A DNA stretch of 64,000 bases. Source: Alteromonas abrolhosensis (GTDB taxonomy: Bacteria > Pseudomonadota > Gammaproteobacteria > Enterobacterales > Alteromonadaceae). A program made the translations under genes and the position numbers. Below are positions 17,184-26,460 of the stretch, one piece after another; position 1 is the stretch's first letter; every line of letters begins with the position of its first letter. The DNA lies in the NCBI RefSeq assembly GCF_001953635.1, contig NZ_MEJH01000015.1, positions 21,342 through 85,341 on the forward strand, read 5' to 3'. The notes under the pieces were generated by a model. The model did no database searches. It saw only the letters and a list, made by a program, of their open reading frames with translations, and was not told where the DNA came from.

Positions 17184-19280
17184 ATGAATACTATTCTGGT
17201 TACGACCAGTCGCGGTCTTGACGAACTATTAAAACAAGAAGTGCTAAGCCTATGCCCTGATGCGCAAATTAAACAAGGGCCTGGCACTATTCAGTTTGAA
17301 GGCTCAAAGGAAGATGCGTATAAACTTTGCTTATGGTCACGGCTAGCCAACCGCGTAATTTGGGTGCTTGCATCAGGTAAAGCAGGCGATGCAGATGCGC
17401 TGTATAACACGGCTATGGGTATTGACTGGCAAATGCAGATGGATTCACGTCATACCTTATCTGTGCAGTTTATCGGCACAAACTTCGCTATAAAAAATAC
17501 CCAGTTTGGTGCTGTAAGGGTAAAAGACGCCATTGTCGATTCTTTCGTTGAGCAGGGCTTACCACGCCCTTCAGTAGAACGTAAAAACCCTGATATCTCT
17601 GTATATGCAAGGCTACATCGCGATAACGTAATTTTAGGCATCGACTTAGCTGGCGCCAGCTTACACCAGCGTGCATACCGACAAGAAACGGGTGACGCGC
17701 CACTTAAAGAGCATATCGCAAGCGCAATGTTAATGCGTAGCGGTTGGACCGAGAATACCGATGCGCCATTAGTTGACCTAATGTGCGGCTCGGGCACCAT
17801 TGCTATTGAAGCAGCCTACATCGCACGCAATATTGCGCCAGGTATTAAGCGCGTTTACTGGGGCTTCACTAAGTGGCTCGGCCACGAAGCAAAGCTTTGG
17901 GATAACTTAGTAGAGCATGCTATTTCCGTTCAAAAGCCAAGCTGCGGCGGTATTTATGCGGGTGACTTCAGCCGTAAAATGGTCGCCATAGCGAAAGCAA
18001 ACGCTGATTTTGCTGGTGTGTTTAACGATATTTCGTTTTCACAACAAGACGCGACAAAGTCTTCTCCTCCTGTTTCTACACCAGGCTACGTTGTATCAAA
18101 CCCTCCTTACGGTGAACGTTTGGGCGAGCTAACATCGCTAATACCACTGTTTAGTGATTGGGGTAAACGCTTTAAAGAAGCGTGGAAAGGGTGGCATGTG
18201 TCACTGCTTAGCAGTAATCGCGATTTGCTGCGCGTGCTTAAACTACGCGCCACCAAAGACTACGCTATGAATAATGGTAAGTTGGAGTGCCGTTTAGCTA
18301 ATTATGTGTTAAATGAAGAAAACACGGTTCAGTTTAGTGAAGACGCAAGTAATCACGAGTTTGCTAATCGTTTGAAGAAAAACCTTAAACGCATGAAAGG
18401 TTGGATCAAGAGCGCTAACACGAACTGCTACCGCATTTACGATGCTGACTTGCCGGACTATAACGTGGCCGTAGATAGGTATGGGGACTGGCTGGTCGTT
18501 CAAGAATACGCGCCACCAAAAACCGTGTCTGAAGACAAGGCACGAAAACGTCTGCAAGAAGTGTTACTACATTTGCCTGCCGTAACCGGTGTGTCACCCA
18601 AACACATTGCGCTTAAAGTGCGTAGTCAACAAAAAGGTACAAAGCAGTACGAGAAAATTAACCAGTCTGGCGAAATGATGGAAGTGTTTGAAAATGGCGC
18701 TCGTTTCTTGGTTAACCTTACTGACTACCTAGACACAGGGCTTTTCTTAGACCACCGTAATACTCGTCAAAAAGTAAAAGCTTTGTCTCAGGATAAAGAC
18801 GTGCTGAACCTGTTTTCTTATACGGGTAGTGTGTCGGTTTTTGCTGCTATGGGCGGCGCAAAGTCTGTAACTACTGTAGATATGTCTAATACCTATTTAG
18901 AGTGGGCAAAGAAGAATGTGGCGCTAAACAAATTGACCTGCCCACACGCCTTTATACAGGCTGATTGCACCACATGGTTGGCTGCGCATAAAGGTAAGTA
19001 CGATTTAATTTTTATCGACCCACCTTCATTTTCAAACTCAAAGCGTATGCAAAATACGTGGGATGTGCAGCGCGACCATGTGAAAATGCTGACCGATGCT
19101 AAAGCCTGCTTAAAAGAGCAGGGGATCATCGTTTTCTCTAACAACAAGCGTGGCTTTAAGCTAGACGAATCAGCCATCAATGAACTGGGCTTGTCAGTAG
19201 ACAATATTACTAAAGACACTATTCCAGAAGATTTTGCACGCAAAGGCAATATCCATCAGTGCTGGGTGCTAGGCTCATGA
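17184..19280 (+). CDS. rlmL: Bifunctional 23S rRNA methyltransferase RlmKL
   Basis: This enzyme methylates 23S rRNA at G2445 (N2, RlmL half) and G2069 (N7, RlmK half) in the E. coli system. It has 698 residues, as expected for the fused form. The N-terminal THUMP region is followed by the first Rossmann methyltransferase, with the SAM motif DLMCGSGTIAIEAA at about 195 and catalytic NPPYGER at about 311. The second methyltransferase has VLNLFSYTGSVSV and DPPSFS. An ATG at 17180 is out of frame. The glutaredoxin-like gene overlaps its stop as ATGA, indicating an operon with uup. Confidence 0.95.
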   Translation: MNTILVTTSRGLDELLKQEVLSLCPDAQIKQGPGTIQFEGSKEDAYKLCLWSRLANRVIWVLASGKAGDADALYNTAMGIDWQMQMDSRHTLSVQFIGTNFAIKNTQFGAVRVKDAIVDSFVEQGLPRPSVERKNPDISVYARLHRDNVILGIDLAGASLHQRAYRQETGDAPLKEHIASAMLMRSGWTENTDAPLVDLMCGSGTIAIEAAYIARNIAPGIKRVYWGFTKWLGHEAKLWDNLVEHAISVQKPSCGGIYAGDFSRKMVAIAKANADFAGVFNDISFSQQDATKSSPPVSTPGYVVSNPPYGERLGELTSLIPLFSDWGKRFKEAWKGWHVSLLSSNRDLLRVLKLRATKDYAMNNGKLECRLANYVLNEENTVQFSEDASNHEFANRLKKNLKRMKGWIKSANTNCYRIYDADLPDYNVAVDRYGDWLVVQEYAPPKTVSEDKARKRLQEVLLHLPAVTGVSPKHIALKVRSQQKGTKQYEKINQSGEMMEVFENGARFLVNLTDYLDTGLFLDHRNTRQKVKALSQDKDVLNLFSYTGSVSVFAAMGGAKSVTTVDMSNTYLEWAKKNVALNKLTCPHAFIQADCTTWLAAHKGKYDLIFIDPPSFSNSKRMQNTWDVQRDHVKMLTDAKACLKEQGIIVFSNNKRGFKLDESAINELGLSVDNITKDTIPEDFARKGNIHQCWVLGS

Positions 19281-19510
19281 AAATTTATTTCTACACCGGG
19301 CCGCAATGTAGCCTGTGCGACTTAGCTGATGTTGAGCTTCAACAAACGTCCGTGTTCTCATCGCTTCATATTGAAAAAGTTAACATTCGCACAAGCACCG
19401 AGCTTTACCATTTGTATGGTGCAAGGATCCCCGTTTTGAAACGGGCAGATAACAAAAAAGAAATTGGCTGGCCTTTTAGTACCGCCGATTTAGAGGAGTT
19501 TCTTCAGTGA
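19277..19510 (+). CDS. Glutaredoxin-like (DUF836) protein
   Basis: This is a small thioredoxin-fold protein of 77 residues with the redox motif CSLC near the N terminus (YTGPQCSLCDLADVEL) and the cis-proline segment ARIPVL. It belongs to the glutaredoxin-like DUF836 type and may reduce disulfides; the partner is unknown. I start it at the ATG overlapping the rlmKL stop codon (ATGA), not at the upstream GTG. Its own stop overlaps the GTG start of uup. It is thus the middle gene of a tightly coupled trio. Confidence 0.85.
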   Translation: MKIYFYTGPQCSLCDLADVELQQTSVFSSLHIEKVNIRTSTELYHLYGARIPVLKRADNKKEIGWPFSTADLEEFLQ

Positions 19511-21447
19511 GCATTTTGCAGTTAAAAAACATCACTGTAATTTATGGAAATCCACCGCTTTTAGACGGTGTCGAGTTGGTTGTTCAGCCTAAAGAGCGCG
19601 TTTGCCTAGTAGGTCGCAACGGTAGTGGTAAATCAACACTGATGAAAGTGATCGCTGGCGATATTATTGCCGACGATGGTCAGCGTATTATTGAAAATAA
19701 TACGGTCATTGCGCGCTTAGAACAGGATCCACCTCAAACCACAGATGTGACACTTTTTGACTATGTTGCCGAAGGCCTATCTGACGTTGGTGAAACACTT
19801 AAAGCCTATTTCCACCAAACTCGTATCGTTGGTGAAGACCCAAGCGAAGCAAATTTAAATAAACTTCAGCTACTACAAGAACAGTTAGAAGCAAGAGACG
19901 CGTGGCAGTTTGAACAGCAAATTGAACAAACGCTTACCATGCTAAAGCTTGACCCTGAGATATCTTTATCAACGCTTTCTGGGGGATGGCGCAGAAAGGC
20001 TGCGTTAGCCCGTGCGCTTGTTAGACAGCCTGATTTATTATTACTGGACGAACCGACTAACCACCTTGATGTTGAGATGATCCGCTGGCTCGAATCAAGT
20101 TTAAGCAACTATCAGGGTGCGATTGTATTTGTGAGCCACGACCGTGCATTTATTCGCGCCATGGCCACCCGTATAGTAGACCTAGACCGAGGTACTGTCA
20201 CAAGCTACCCCGGAAACTACGAAACCTACCTTGAGAAAAAACAACACGACCTAGAAGTTGAGGCTTCTCAAAACGCTGAGTTTGATAAGAAACTTGCGCA
20301 AGAAGAGGTATGGATTCGCCAGGGAATTAAAGCCCGTCGTACTCGCAACGAAGGTCGCGTTCGCGCACTTAAAAAGTTACGCGAAGAACGCAGAGCGCGA
20401 AGAGCGGTTCAGGGCAATGCGGTGGTTAGCCAACACCAGGGCGTGCGCTCAGGTAAGATGGTGTTTGAAGTTAAAGATCTTAGCTACAGCATTGAAGGAA
20501 AGCCTATTGTAAAAGGGTTAAACTTGAATGTTCTGCGTGGTGACAAGCTTGCACTTATTGGCCCTAACGGTAGCGGTAAAAGTACGCTTATCAAACTATT
20601 GTTAGGCGAATTACAACCCGACAGCGGGAACTGTAAGCAGGGTACCAACCTTGAAGTTGCTTACTTCGACCAACATCGCCACGGCTTGGATTTAGAAAAG
20701 TCTGTGATAGACGCGGTAGGCGACGGTAAGCGTGACCTGATGGTAAACGGCCACCCGCGCCACGTTATTAGCTACCTACAAGACTATCTATTCACACCTG
20801 AGCGCGTCAATGCGCCAGTTAAGTCGCTATCTGGTGGTGAGAAGAACCGCCTAATGTTGGCCAAACTCATGCTTAAGCCTAGCAATGTTCTGGTACTGGA
20901 TGAGCCAACTAACGATCTTGATGTTGAAACCTTAGAGATGCTCGAAACCTTACTCAACGAATATACCGGTACCGTGCTTCTAGTAAGCCACGATAGGGAA
21001 TTTGTTGATAACGTAGCAAATAGTAGCGTGGTTTTTGAAGGTAATGGTTTGCTAAGGGAGTTTATTGGGGGTTTCACCGACGTAGAAAACTGGTATAAAG
21101 AGCAACAGGAAAAACGTCAGCAAATCGAAAAGGAAGAAAAAGCCAAGGTAAAGAATGAAACTAATTTAGCTTCAGGCAGTCCTAGTGCTAAGTCTTCTCC
21201 CCGTAAGACGAAAAAGCTATCATACAAAGATCAGCGTGAACTTGAGTCCTTACCCAAAGAGCTTGAAAAACTCGAGGAAGAACTTGAGGCTATGCAAGAG
21301 AAGGTCAACGACCCTGACTTTTTCAAACAAGACAGCGACATCACTGCCAAGGCTTTAGCTGAACTGGCAGATAAAGAAGAATTACTTTCCCAGAAATATG
21401 CGCGCTGGGATGAACTAGAAAGTATGCTGGAAGATAATCAGCAGTAA
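19507..21447 (+). CDS. uup: ABC-F family ATPase Uup
   Basis: This is a soluble ABC-F protein of 646 residues with two ATPase domains and no membrane part. Family members act on the ribosome and in RNA/DNA transactions; E. coli Uup affects precise transposon excision. Domain 1 has GRNGSGKS (about 37-44), LSGGW and LLLLDEPTNHLD. Domain 2 has GPNGSGKS, LSGGEKNR and VLVLDEPTNDLD. The C-terminal 90 residues form a charged coiled coil typical of Uup. The start is GTG overlapping the previous stop, the usual sign of translational coupling. Confidence 0.94.
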   Translation: MSILQLKNITVIYGNPPLLDGVELVVQPKERVCLVGRNGSGKSTLMKVIAGDIIADDGQRIIENNTVIARLEQDPPQTTDVTLFDYVAEGLSDVGETLKAYFHQTRIVGEDPSEANLNKLQLLQEQLEARDAWQFEQQIEQTLTMLKLDPEISLSTLSGGWRRKAALARALVRQPDLLLLDEPTNHLDVEMIRWLESSLSNYQGAIVFVSHDRAFIRAMATRIVDLDRGTVTSYPGNYETYLEKKQHDLEVEASQNAEFDKKLAQEEVWIRQGIKARRTRNEGRVRALKKLREERRARRAVQGNAVVSQHQGVRSGKMVFEVKDLSYSIEGKPIVKGLNLNVLRGDKLALIGPNGSGKSTLIKLLLGELQPDSGNCKQGTNLEVAYFDQHRHGLDLEKSVIDAVGDGKRDLMVNGHPRHVISYLQDYLFTPERVNAPVKSLSGGEKNRLMLAKLMLKPSNVLVLDEPTNDLDVETLEMLETLLNEYTGTVLLVSHDREFVDNVANSSVVFEGNGLLREFIGGFTDVENWYKEQQEKRQQIEKEEKAKVKNETNLASGSPSAKSSPRKTKKLSYKDQRELESLPKELEKLEEELEAMQEKVNDPDFFKQDSDITAKALAELADKEELLSQKYARWDELESMLEDNQQ

Positions 21448-21459
21448 ATAGGATTTTAA

Positions 21460-23217
21460 ATGAAACGAACTCAGCTTGCCGCCGCCGTTCTGTTGGCAAC
21501 AGGAAGTGTTTCGGCATTCGCCGCGACCTATTCAGTGACGCCTCTTCCTTTACAGGATACCGCTAGAAACAACTTTGCTCGCTCGATCGATAACTCAGGC
21601 AAAATGTTGTCTGTAGCACAATTGGAATTCAATCCACCAATCGATGCAGAACAACTAGAAAACGACACGACATTTTTCGACCAGTATGGTGAAAAATTAG
21701 AAAACGAAGAAGACGCGCGACAAGGCGTTTTTACCGATAAAGATTACACCACTATTGTGAACTACCTTCTGACCAACTCAAACAATACAACAGGTCAGAA
21801 GTTAGCGTCGTACAGAACTTATATAACCGATACACAAGACATTGCTTTAGTACCAGGTTTAGATCAAATCACAGAAAAGTTTGACGACTATACACAGTCA
21901 GTTGAATCGACAGGCCGCGATAGTTTAAACGGTAACTTCATTGTGGGTGATTCGACTGGTTTAGTGGTTCTTGACCCATACGAAGATGAAGATGGCGAAA
22001 CGGTAAATTACACCTACCCTGAGTCGGCGCAGCAAGCTTTTGTTCAAGCTTCAGGAGAAACAAAAGTTCTACCTGCGGTTGATACAACGGCAGGAGGTTT
22101 TTCTTCGGCTCGCGCAATTAACGCAAATCTTCAGGTTGCAGGCTTCAGTACGGTAAGCTTTAGAGATGACGTGGCTGACGCTGTTGAAACCTGTGCAGAC
22201 GAAGAAACCCGCGGTGACAGGTCTGAAGGCCGTTGTTTATATACGGTGTATAACGGCGAATTTGCTGTTCCTCGTATTTCTAGCTACTTCATTAACTCGA
22301 CATCCGCTTACCTGCCTAGCTTTGTACTTTTATCTGAGGTTAACGCCACTATTTGGCAAATTGACGTAAACGGCGACGTAATAAGCACCGAAACTTATCC
22401 ATTGTTGTTCGAACCGGATGAAGACAATACGCTTCACCATTTCACTTATGCTTATGATATTAACAACCAAGGCATTGCCGTAGGTGAGGGCCTTACCGGT
22501 AATCGTATTTCAATTACTCGTCCAAACTCTAGAGGCAGAACAGAAAGCGAGCGTGTCGCTACAGTGTTTAGAGATGGTGAGACAATTGAGCTTCTTCCGC
22601 GAGAAGAAAATATCATTAGCCAAGCAATTGCAATTAACGACGAAAACTGGGTAACCGGTGCTGTGCTTCGCTCTCAAAGCGATGTCGCACGTTCGCGTTT
22701 ATTTGTTTATAACCTAGACACACAAGAGCAACATTATCCAGATGGTTTCTTTGTGAGCGCAGGGGTAACTGCAAATGCCATTAATAACAATAATATTGTT
22801 GTTGGTAAGGCAGATGTAGTCGCTACCAGTGAAACGCTACGTGAAACTGCCGCGTTCATGTACAACATCGATACGGAAGAGTTTATTGACTTAAATGATT
22901 TAGTGTCGTGTGATAACCCGTACGAACTTATTGAAGCGGTAGATATCAATGACAATGACGAAATCATTGCGAATGCGAGAATTAAAGCCACTAACAAATA
23001 CGTAACGGGCAATGACGTTATTAATTCTGACGGTGAAACTGAAGAAATTGACACAATTGTAGCAGTCAAACTTTCTCCGTTAGCGAATGGCTCGATAGAA
23101 GAATGTGAAATTCCAGAAGACGAACAACCCTATGAGCGCAAGGGCGCTTCCACAGGATGGTTAGCATTTTTCGGTCTGTTTGCAGGTGTATTTATGCGCA
23201 GACGGTTGAAAAAATAA
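21460..23217 (+). CDS. DUF3466 family secreted protein with C-terminal anchor tail
   Basis: This exported protein of 585 residues has a signal peptide (MKRTQLAAAVLLATGSVSA then FAA). The body contains repeated segments such as RAINANLQVAGFS, YDINNQGIAVGE, IAINDENWVTGA and NAINNNNIVVGK, the spaced repeat pattern seen in DUF3466 proteins. The C terminus has Gly-Ala-Ser, a hydrophobic helix (TGWLAFFGLFAGVFM) and a basic end RRRLKK. This resembles a GlyGly-CTERM-like sorting tail, although the double Gly is not intact. The role is unknown. It starts 12 bp after uup and ends at a terminator. Confidence 0.8.
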   Translation: MKRTQLAAAVLLATGSVSAFAATYSVTPLPLQDTARNNFARSIDNSGKMLSVAQLEFNPPIDAEQLENDTTFFDQYGEKLENEEDARQGVFTDKDYTTIVNYLLTNSNNTTGQKLASYRTYITDTQDIALVPGLDQITEKFDDYTQSVESTGRDSLNGNFIVGDSTGLVVLDPYEDEDGETVNYTYPESAQQAFVQASGETKVLPAVDTTAGGFSSARAINANLQVAGFSTVSFRDDVADAVETCADEETRGDRSEGRCLYTVYNGEFAVPRISSYFINSTSAYLPSFVLLSEVNATIWQIDVNGDVISTETYPLLFEPDEDNTLHHFTYAYDINNQGIAVGEGLTGNRISITRPNSRGRTESERVATVFRDGETIELLPREENIISQAIAINDENWVTGAVLRSQSDVARSRLFVYNLDTQEQHYPDGFFVSAGVTANAINNNNIVVGKADVVATSETLRETAAFMYNIDTEEFIDLNDLVSCDNPYELIEAVDINDNDEIIANARIKATNKYVTGNDVINSDGETEEIDTIVAVKLSPLANGSIEECEIPEDEQPYERKGASTGWLAFFGLFAGVFMRRRLKK

Positions 23218-23249
23218 CTGACCATTTGGTTATTATGTGATCACATTTC

Positions 23250-23278
23250 AAAAAGCCACACACCCGTGGCTTTTTTTA
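23250..23278 (+). terminator. Rho-independent terminator after DUF3466 gene
   Basis: AAAGCCAC and GTGGCTTT form an 8-bp stem around ACACCC, followed by a T-run. Confidence 0.9.
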
Positions 23279-23388
23279 TGCCTAAATAATGTAAAAATTT
23301 ACATATTTATGCATAAAAAATGTAACAAAAATTTCATCGAAACTTCATTTATTTAAACTTTGTCAAGCCCTTTTATTTTTTATTTTTC

Positions 23389-23417
23389 TTGAACCATTTA
23401 GTTAATTGCACTATCAA
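23389..23417 (+). promoter_or_regulatory. Candidate sigma70-type promoter of rmf
   Basis: TTGAAC (23389-23394) and TATCAA (23412-23417) are separated by 17 bp, about 100 bp before the rmf start. The rest of the 302-bp gap from 23218 to 23519 holds only the DUF3466 terminator and AT-rich sequence. A stress or growth-phase promoter is expected for rmf, but I see no distinctive operator. Confidence 0.35.
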
Positions 23418-23519
23418 AGTAGTGTACGCAATCACTTTTCCGGCACTATCAACCGAAATGATGTAGAGCGCTCGAGAAAATGATTTGTTGTACTTTCAAC
23501 AAACAAAAGAGGCTAATCA

Positions 23520-23696
23520 ATGAAAAGACAAAAAAGAGATAAACTGACACGCGCCCATTCTAAAGGCTATCAAGCTGGCATTAGCGGTCGTTCAAAGGAA
23601 AATTGTCCATTTCAGCAAAACGATGCACGTTCACAATGGTTAGGTGGATGGCGTGAGGCAGTAGAAGACAGACACTTAGGTTTAAGTGTCAAATAA
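23520..23696 (+). CDS. rmf: Ribosome modulation factor
   Basis: This is a basic protein of 58 residues that pairs 70S ribosomes into inactive 100S dimers in stationary phase or under stress. It is recognised from MKRQKRDKLTRAHSKGYQAG, then GRSKENCPF, the short Arg-rich linker and WLGGWREAVEDR, all typical of Rmf (55 residues in E. coli). A ribosome site, AAGAGG, precedes the ATG. It stands alone between two terminators and lies next to fabA on the opposite strand. Confidence 0.95.
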   Translation: MKRQKRDKLTRAHSKGYQAGISGRSKENCPFQQNDARSQWLGGWREAVEDRHLGLSVK

Positions 23697-23731
23697 CACT
23701 TCTCTTTTATGAACTGATTATGCAAAAAGGA

Positions 23732-23756
23732 AAGCCCCTGAAAAGGGGCTTTTTTG
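23732..23756. terminator. Terminator between convergent rmf and fabA
   Basis: AAGCCCCT and AGGGGCTT form an 8-bp stem with a GAAA loop and TTTTT after it on the plus strand. The minus strand also reads into a pyrimidine-rich run, so it may serve both genes. Confidence 0.85.
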
Positions 23757-23797
23757 TAGGTCGAGATTATTTGACCGTAAAGCTCAATAAAGACAGC

Positions 23798-24316
23798 TTA
23801 GAAGTTTGACGTATCTTGGAACAAGCCAACTTTCAAATCTTTCGCTACATAAATCTCACGGCCATCAACTTCTACTGTACCATCAGCCATGCCCATGAAC
23901 AGTTTGCGCTTAATCACGCGCTTCATAGTGATTTTATAAGTAACTTTTTTAGCTGTTGGCAGTATTTGCCCGGTAAATTTAACTTCACCTACGCCCAGTG
24001 CACGACCTTTACCTGGGCCGCCGCTCCAACCTAAGAAGAAGCCAACCAGTTGCCACATCGCGTCTAGGCCTAGGCAGCCTGGCATTACCGGGTCGCCCGG
24101 AAAGTGACAGTCAAAGAACCATAAATCCGGGGTAATATCCAATTCGGCGATGATTTCGCCTTTGCCATGTTCGCCGCCATCTTCTGTAATTGAAACTACA
24201 CGGTCCATCATAAGCATGTTAGGGGCGGGAAGTTGACTATTACCTGGTCCAAACATTTCACCACGGCTACACGCCAATAAATCTTCTCTATTAAAACTGT
24301 TTTTCTTCTCTGACAT
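23798..24316 (-). CDS. fabA: 3-hydroxydecanoyl-ACP dehydratase/isomerase
   Basis: This cytoplasmic enzyme dehydrates 3-hydroxydecanoyl-ACP and isomerises trans-2- to cis-3-decenoyl-ACP, the entry to unsaturated fatty acids. With the ATG at 24316 it has 172 residues, exactly the E. coli length; a TTG six bases upstream is less likely. The catalytic His71 lies in DCHFPGDP and Asp85 in [12 protein letters not shown]. It converges with rmf. A FabR-like palindrome lies upstream at 24357-24374, which would fit repression when unsaturated acyl chains are plentiful. Confidence 0.97.
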   Translation of the reverse strand: MSEKKNSFNREDLLACSRGEMFGPGNSQLPAPNMLMMDRVVSITEDGGEHGKGEIIAELDITPDLWFFDCHFPGDPVMPGCLGLDAMWQLVGFFLGWSGGPGKGRALGVGEVKFTGQILPTAKKVTYKITMKRVIKRKLFMGMADGTVEVDGREIYVAKDLKVGLFQDTSNF

Positions 24317-24356
24317 TCCCAACTCGTTGCTGTTATTTAAGTGACGGTGCTAATTT

Positions 24357-24374
24357 AGCGAACAGTTGTACGCC
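24357..24374. promoter_or_regulatory. Candidate FabR operator upstream of fabA
   Basis: The half-sites AGCGAACA and TGTACGCC are separated by GT. This is close to the known FabR palindrome (AGCGTACA and TGTACGCT as I remember it), about 40 bp upstream of the fabA start. Binding is inferred. Confidence 0.5.
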
Positions 24375-24526
24375 AAACAACTCTGAACAGTCATTTTTCT
24401 GAAGAAAAACGCGTGCTAATATAGCTTAAGTTACTTGGGCCTGTATAAATATCACGCTAGGAGTATGAAATATGTGCAGACCCTAACTTTTTAGGCTCTA
24501 CCATAACGTAACTTTATGTGAAAACT

Positions 24527-24814
24527 ATGACAGAACAAACGACGAAAAAGATCATTAAGAAAAGTGCAGCAGATAGAGCTAAAGCCAATGCAGATAAACA
24601 GCGACGTTTCAGAGAAAGACAAAAAGACGCGGGTAAAAAGCTAGTAAGAGGCTATGTAAGCCCAGAAGCAAAAGCGTGTTATGACGAAATACGCGACAAG
24701 ACGGGTTGGACAGATAGTGAAGCAATGTCGAACGCCATGAGACTTATGTACGCGGCATACAAGTGCGGACAAATTAAACTTTTAAACGAGTGGCTTCGAA
24801 AAAATAACCGCTAG
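24527..24814 (+). CDS. Small basic protein, possible ribbon-helix-helix-like
   Basis: I do not recognise this protein of 95 residues. The N-terminal third is very basic (KKIIKKSAADRAKANADKQ, then RRFRERQKDAG). It is followed by a short strand-like segment, KLVRGYVSPEA, and two helices, KACYDEIRDKTG and TDSEAMSNAMRLMYAAYK. That order resembles a ribbon-helix-helix DNA-binding fold, but the match is weak. I prefer the ATG at 24527 over the GTG at 24518. A GGAG further up, at about 24461, is too far to be the ribosome site. Its end lies 2 bp from the end of the convergent cryptochrome-like gene. A regulatory role is only a guess. Confidence 0.6.
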   Translation: MTEQTTKKIIKKSAADRAKANADKQRRFRERQKDAGKKLVRGYVSPEAKACYDEIRDKTGWTDSEAMSNAMRLMYAAYKCGQIKLLNEWLRKNNR

Positions 24815-24816
24815 GC

Positions 24817-26448
24817 CTAATGGTCTAGCTTAGTTTTAAGCCATGCTCGACTGGGGCTATTTTGCATGGTGTGACGTTTCACTATGCGCTGCGCTTCTTT
24901 AACCACATCATCTCTGTCTCGAAAGTCCCATAGTCGCTTAGCCGTGCTCTGGCTATGAATAGCAATGTTAGTAATGGGCGCGACATAGTCTCGCTCTAGG
25001 TCAAAGTCGAGCATTTGAGCCTCTAGAGGAGGCAATAGATACGGCGCGTGTATTGCGTCGCCAGGCAATGATTTAAGCTCTGGCACCCACTTTCTTATGA
25101 ATAGACCCTCTGGATCTAATTTTTTTGATTGTGTAGCAGGATTGTACAACCTCACGGTGTGGATACCTGTTACGCTGGCTTGCATTTGAATTTGTGGATA
25201 GTGAATACCTGGCTCGAAATCTAAAAACTGCGTAGCTAGGTAATGCGCAGCTTTTAGCCAATGAACATTTAAGTGATGGCACAGAAAACTAGTGATCATA
25301 GCGCGCATGCGAAAATTTAGATAACCGGTATACTTCAACGCTCGCATACAGGCGTCAACCAGTGGATAGCCAGTTAGGCCGGTTTTCCAACGATAAAAAC
25401 GACGCTCAGCTTCAGGGCCGTCAATAAAAGGGTAGTTCTCATAGGCACGGTTCATTGGGCGCCATTCTATACTGTGTTCGCTTTCAAATTTTTGGATGAA
25501 GTGGCAATGCCAGTGAAGTCTGGAAGTTAATGCAGAAAGGGCACGCCCCCATTGTTTTCCTTCGTCGGCCGTTAACGTCTTCTTCACTTGTTTTTGCTGC
25601 AAAACACTTTGGTAAACTTGCTTGATTGATATATTGCCCCAAGCCAAATATGGACTCAATCGAGAGCATGCTCGCCTCGCATTCTCTGGCATCGATATAT
25701 GCTGATGGTAAAACTTCCCCCGACTTTTAAAAAAGTCTTTCAGCACATGCCATGCACGTTTTTCACCGCCAGGTTGCATAGCTTCAAGTTCACTTAGGTG
25801 CGCGATGACCTCGGGACGAAGGTTGGTTTCGTAGACTGAGTTAGGGTCAAATTGGCGGCTAATAGACGCTCTATCACCGGCGATGTCGTCGAAATTCTTT
25901 TCAGCATCTTTTATCGCAGCATGCTGCGTCCAAGCGACCCAGTTGGCACTGTTTATATTAAAATCGTAAGTGCTTGTTGTAAAATGGTGCTCCCAATTCG
26001 ACTGCCATTGAGCTCGATGGGGCAAACCTCGAATTACTGCTCCAAACTGGCTTTCTTTCAAAGCAATATTTTTATTATTCAGATAGTTAGCCACTCTCAT
26101 ATCACGGTTATGCGTAACCTTTAGGCCTATTTCCTGGTAACTCCTAACCGCAGAAATGGTGTAATACCGAGCAATAAATTTAAATGCATCTATCACTTCA
26201 CAGTGCAACGTCAAAATACGGGCAGGTGCAGGAAGCTGGTTGTTAATATCGTCGATACTTTGCTGAACAAATCGCCAATGGCGAACGTCCATATGTGGGT
26301 CTTCAATAAGCGATGGTTCCCAGCAAAAAAGCGGCAATATATTTTCTTTCGCTTCTACAGCTCGAAAAAGTGGCTCATGATCACGCAGGCGAAAATCTCG
26401 CTTAAACCATATAATCGTAATGGACGGTTTAGGGTTATCTGGCACCAT
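24817..26448 (-). CDS. Photolyase/cryptochrome family protein (543 aa)
   Basis: This is a flavoprotein of the photolyase/cryptochrome family, either a light-driven DNA repair enzyme or a blue-light receptor. The N-terminal Rossmann-like antenna domain starts [18 protein letters not shown]. The C-terminal FAD-binding helical domain includes [33 protein letters not shown] and FDLERDY near the end. The segment [16 protein letters not shown] is unlike the adjacent DASH and CPD-type genes and marks a separate subfamily that I cannot name with confidence. It lies 12 bp downstream of the DASH gene on the same strand, so they form one operon. Confidence 0.85.
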   Translation of the reverse strand: MVPDNPKPSITIIWFKRDFRLRDHEPLFRAVEAKENILPLFCWEPSLIEDPHMDVRHWRFVQQSIDDINNQLPAPARILTLHCEVIDAFKFIARYYTISAVRSYQEIGLKVTHNRDMRVANYLNNKNIALKESQFGAVIRGLPHRAQWQSNWEHHFTTSTYDFNINSANWVAWTQHAAIKDAEKNFDDIAGDRASISRQFDPNSVYETNLRPEVIAHLSELEAMQPGGEKRAWHVLKDFFKSRGKFYHQHISMPENARRACSRLSPYLAWGNISIKQVYQSVLQQKQVKKTLTADEGKQWGRALSALTSRLHWHCHFIQKFESEHSIEWRPMNRAYENYPFIDGPEAERRFYRWKTGLTGYPLVDACMRALKYTGYLNFRMRAMITSFLCHHLNVHWLKAAHYLATQFLDFEPGIHYPQIQMQASVTGIHTVRLYNPATQSKKLDPEGLFIRKWVPELKSLPGDAIHAPYLLPPLEAQMLDFDLERDYVAPITNIAIHSQSTAKRLWDFRDRDDVVKEAQRIVKRHTMQNSPSRAWLKTKLDH

Positions 26449-26460
26449 AGAACATGTAAC

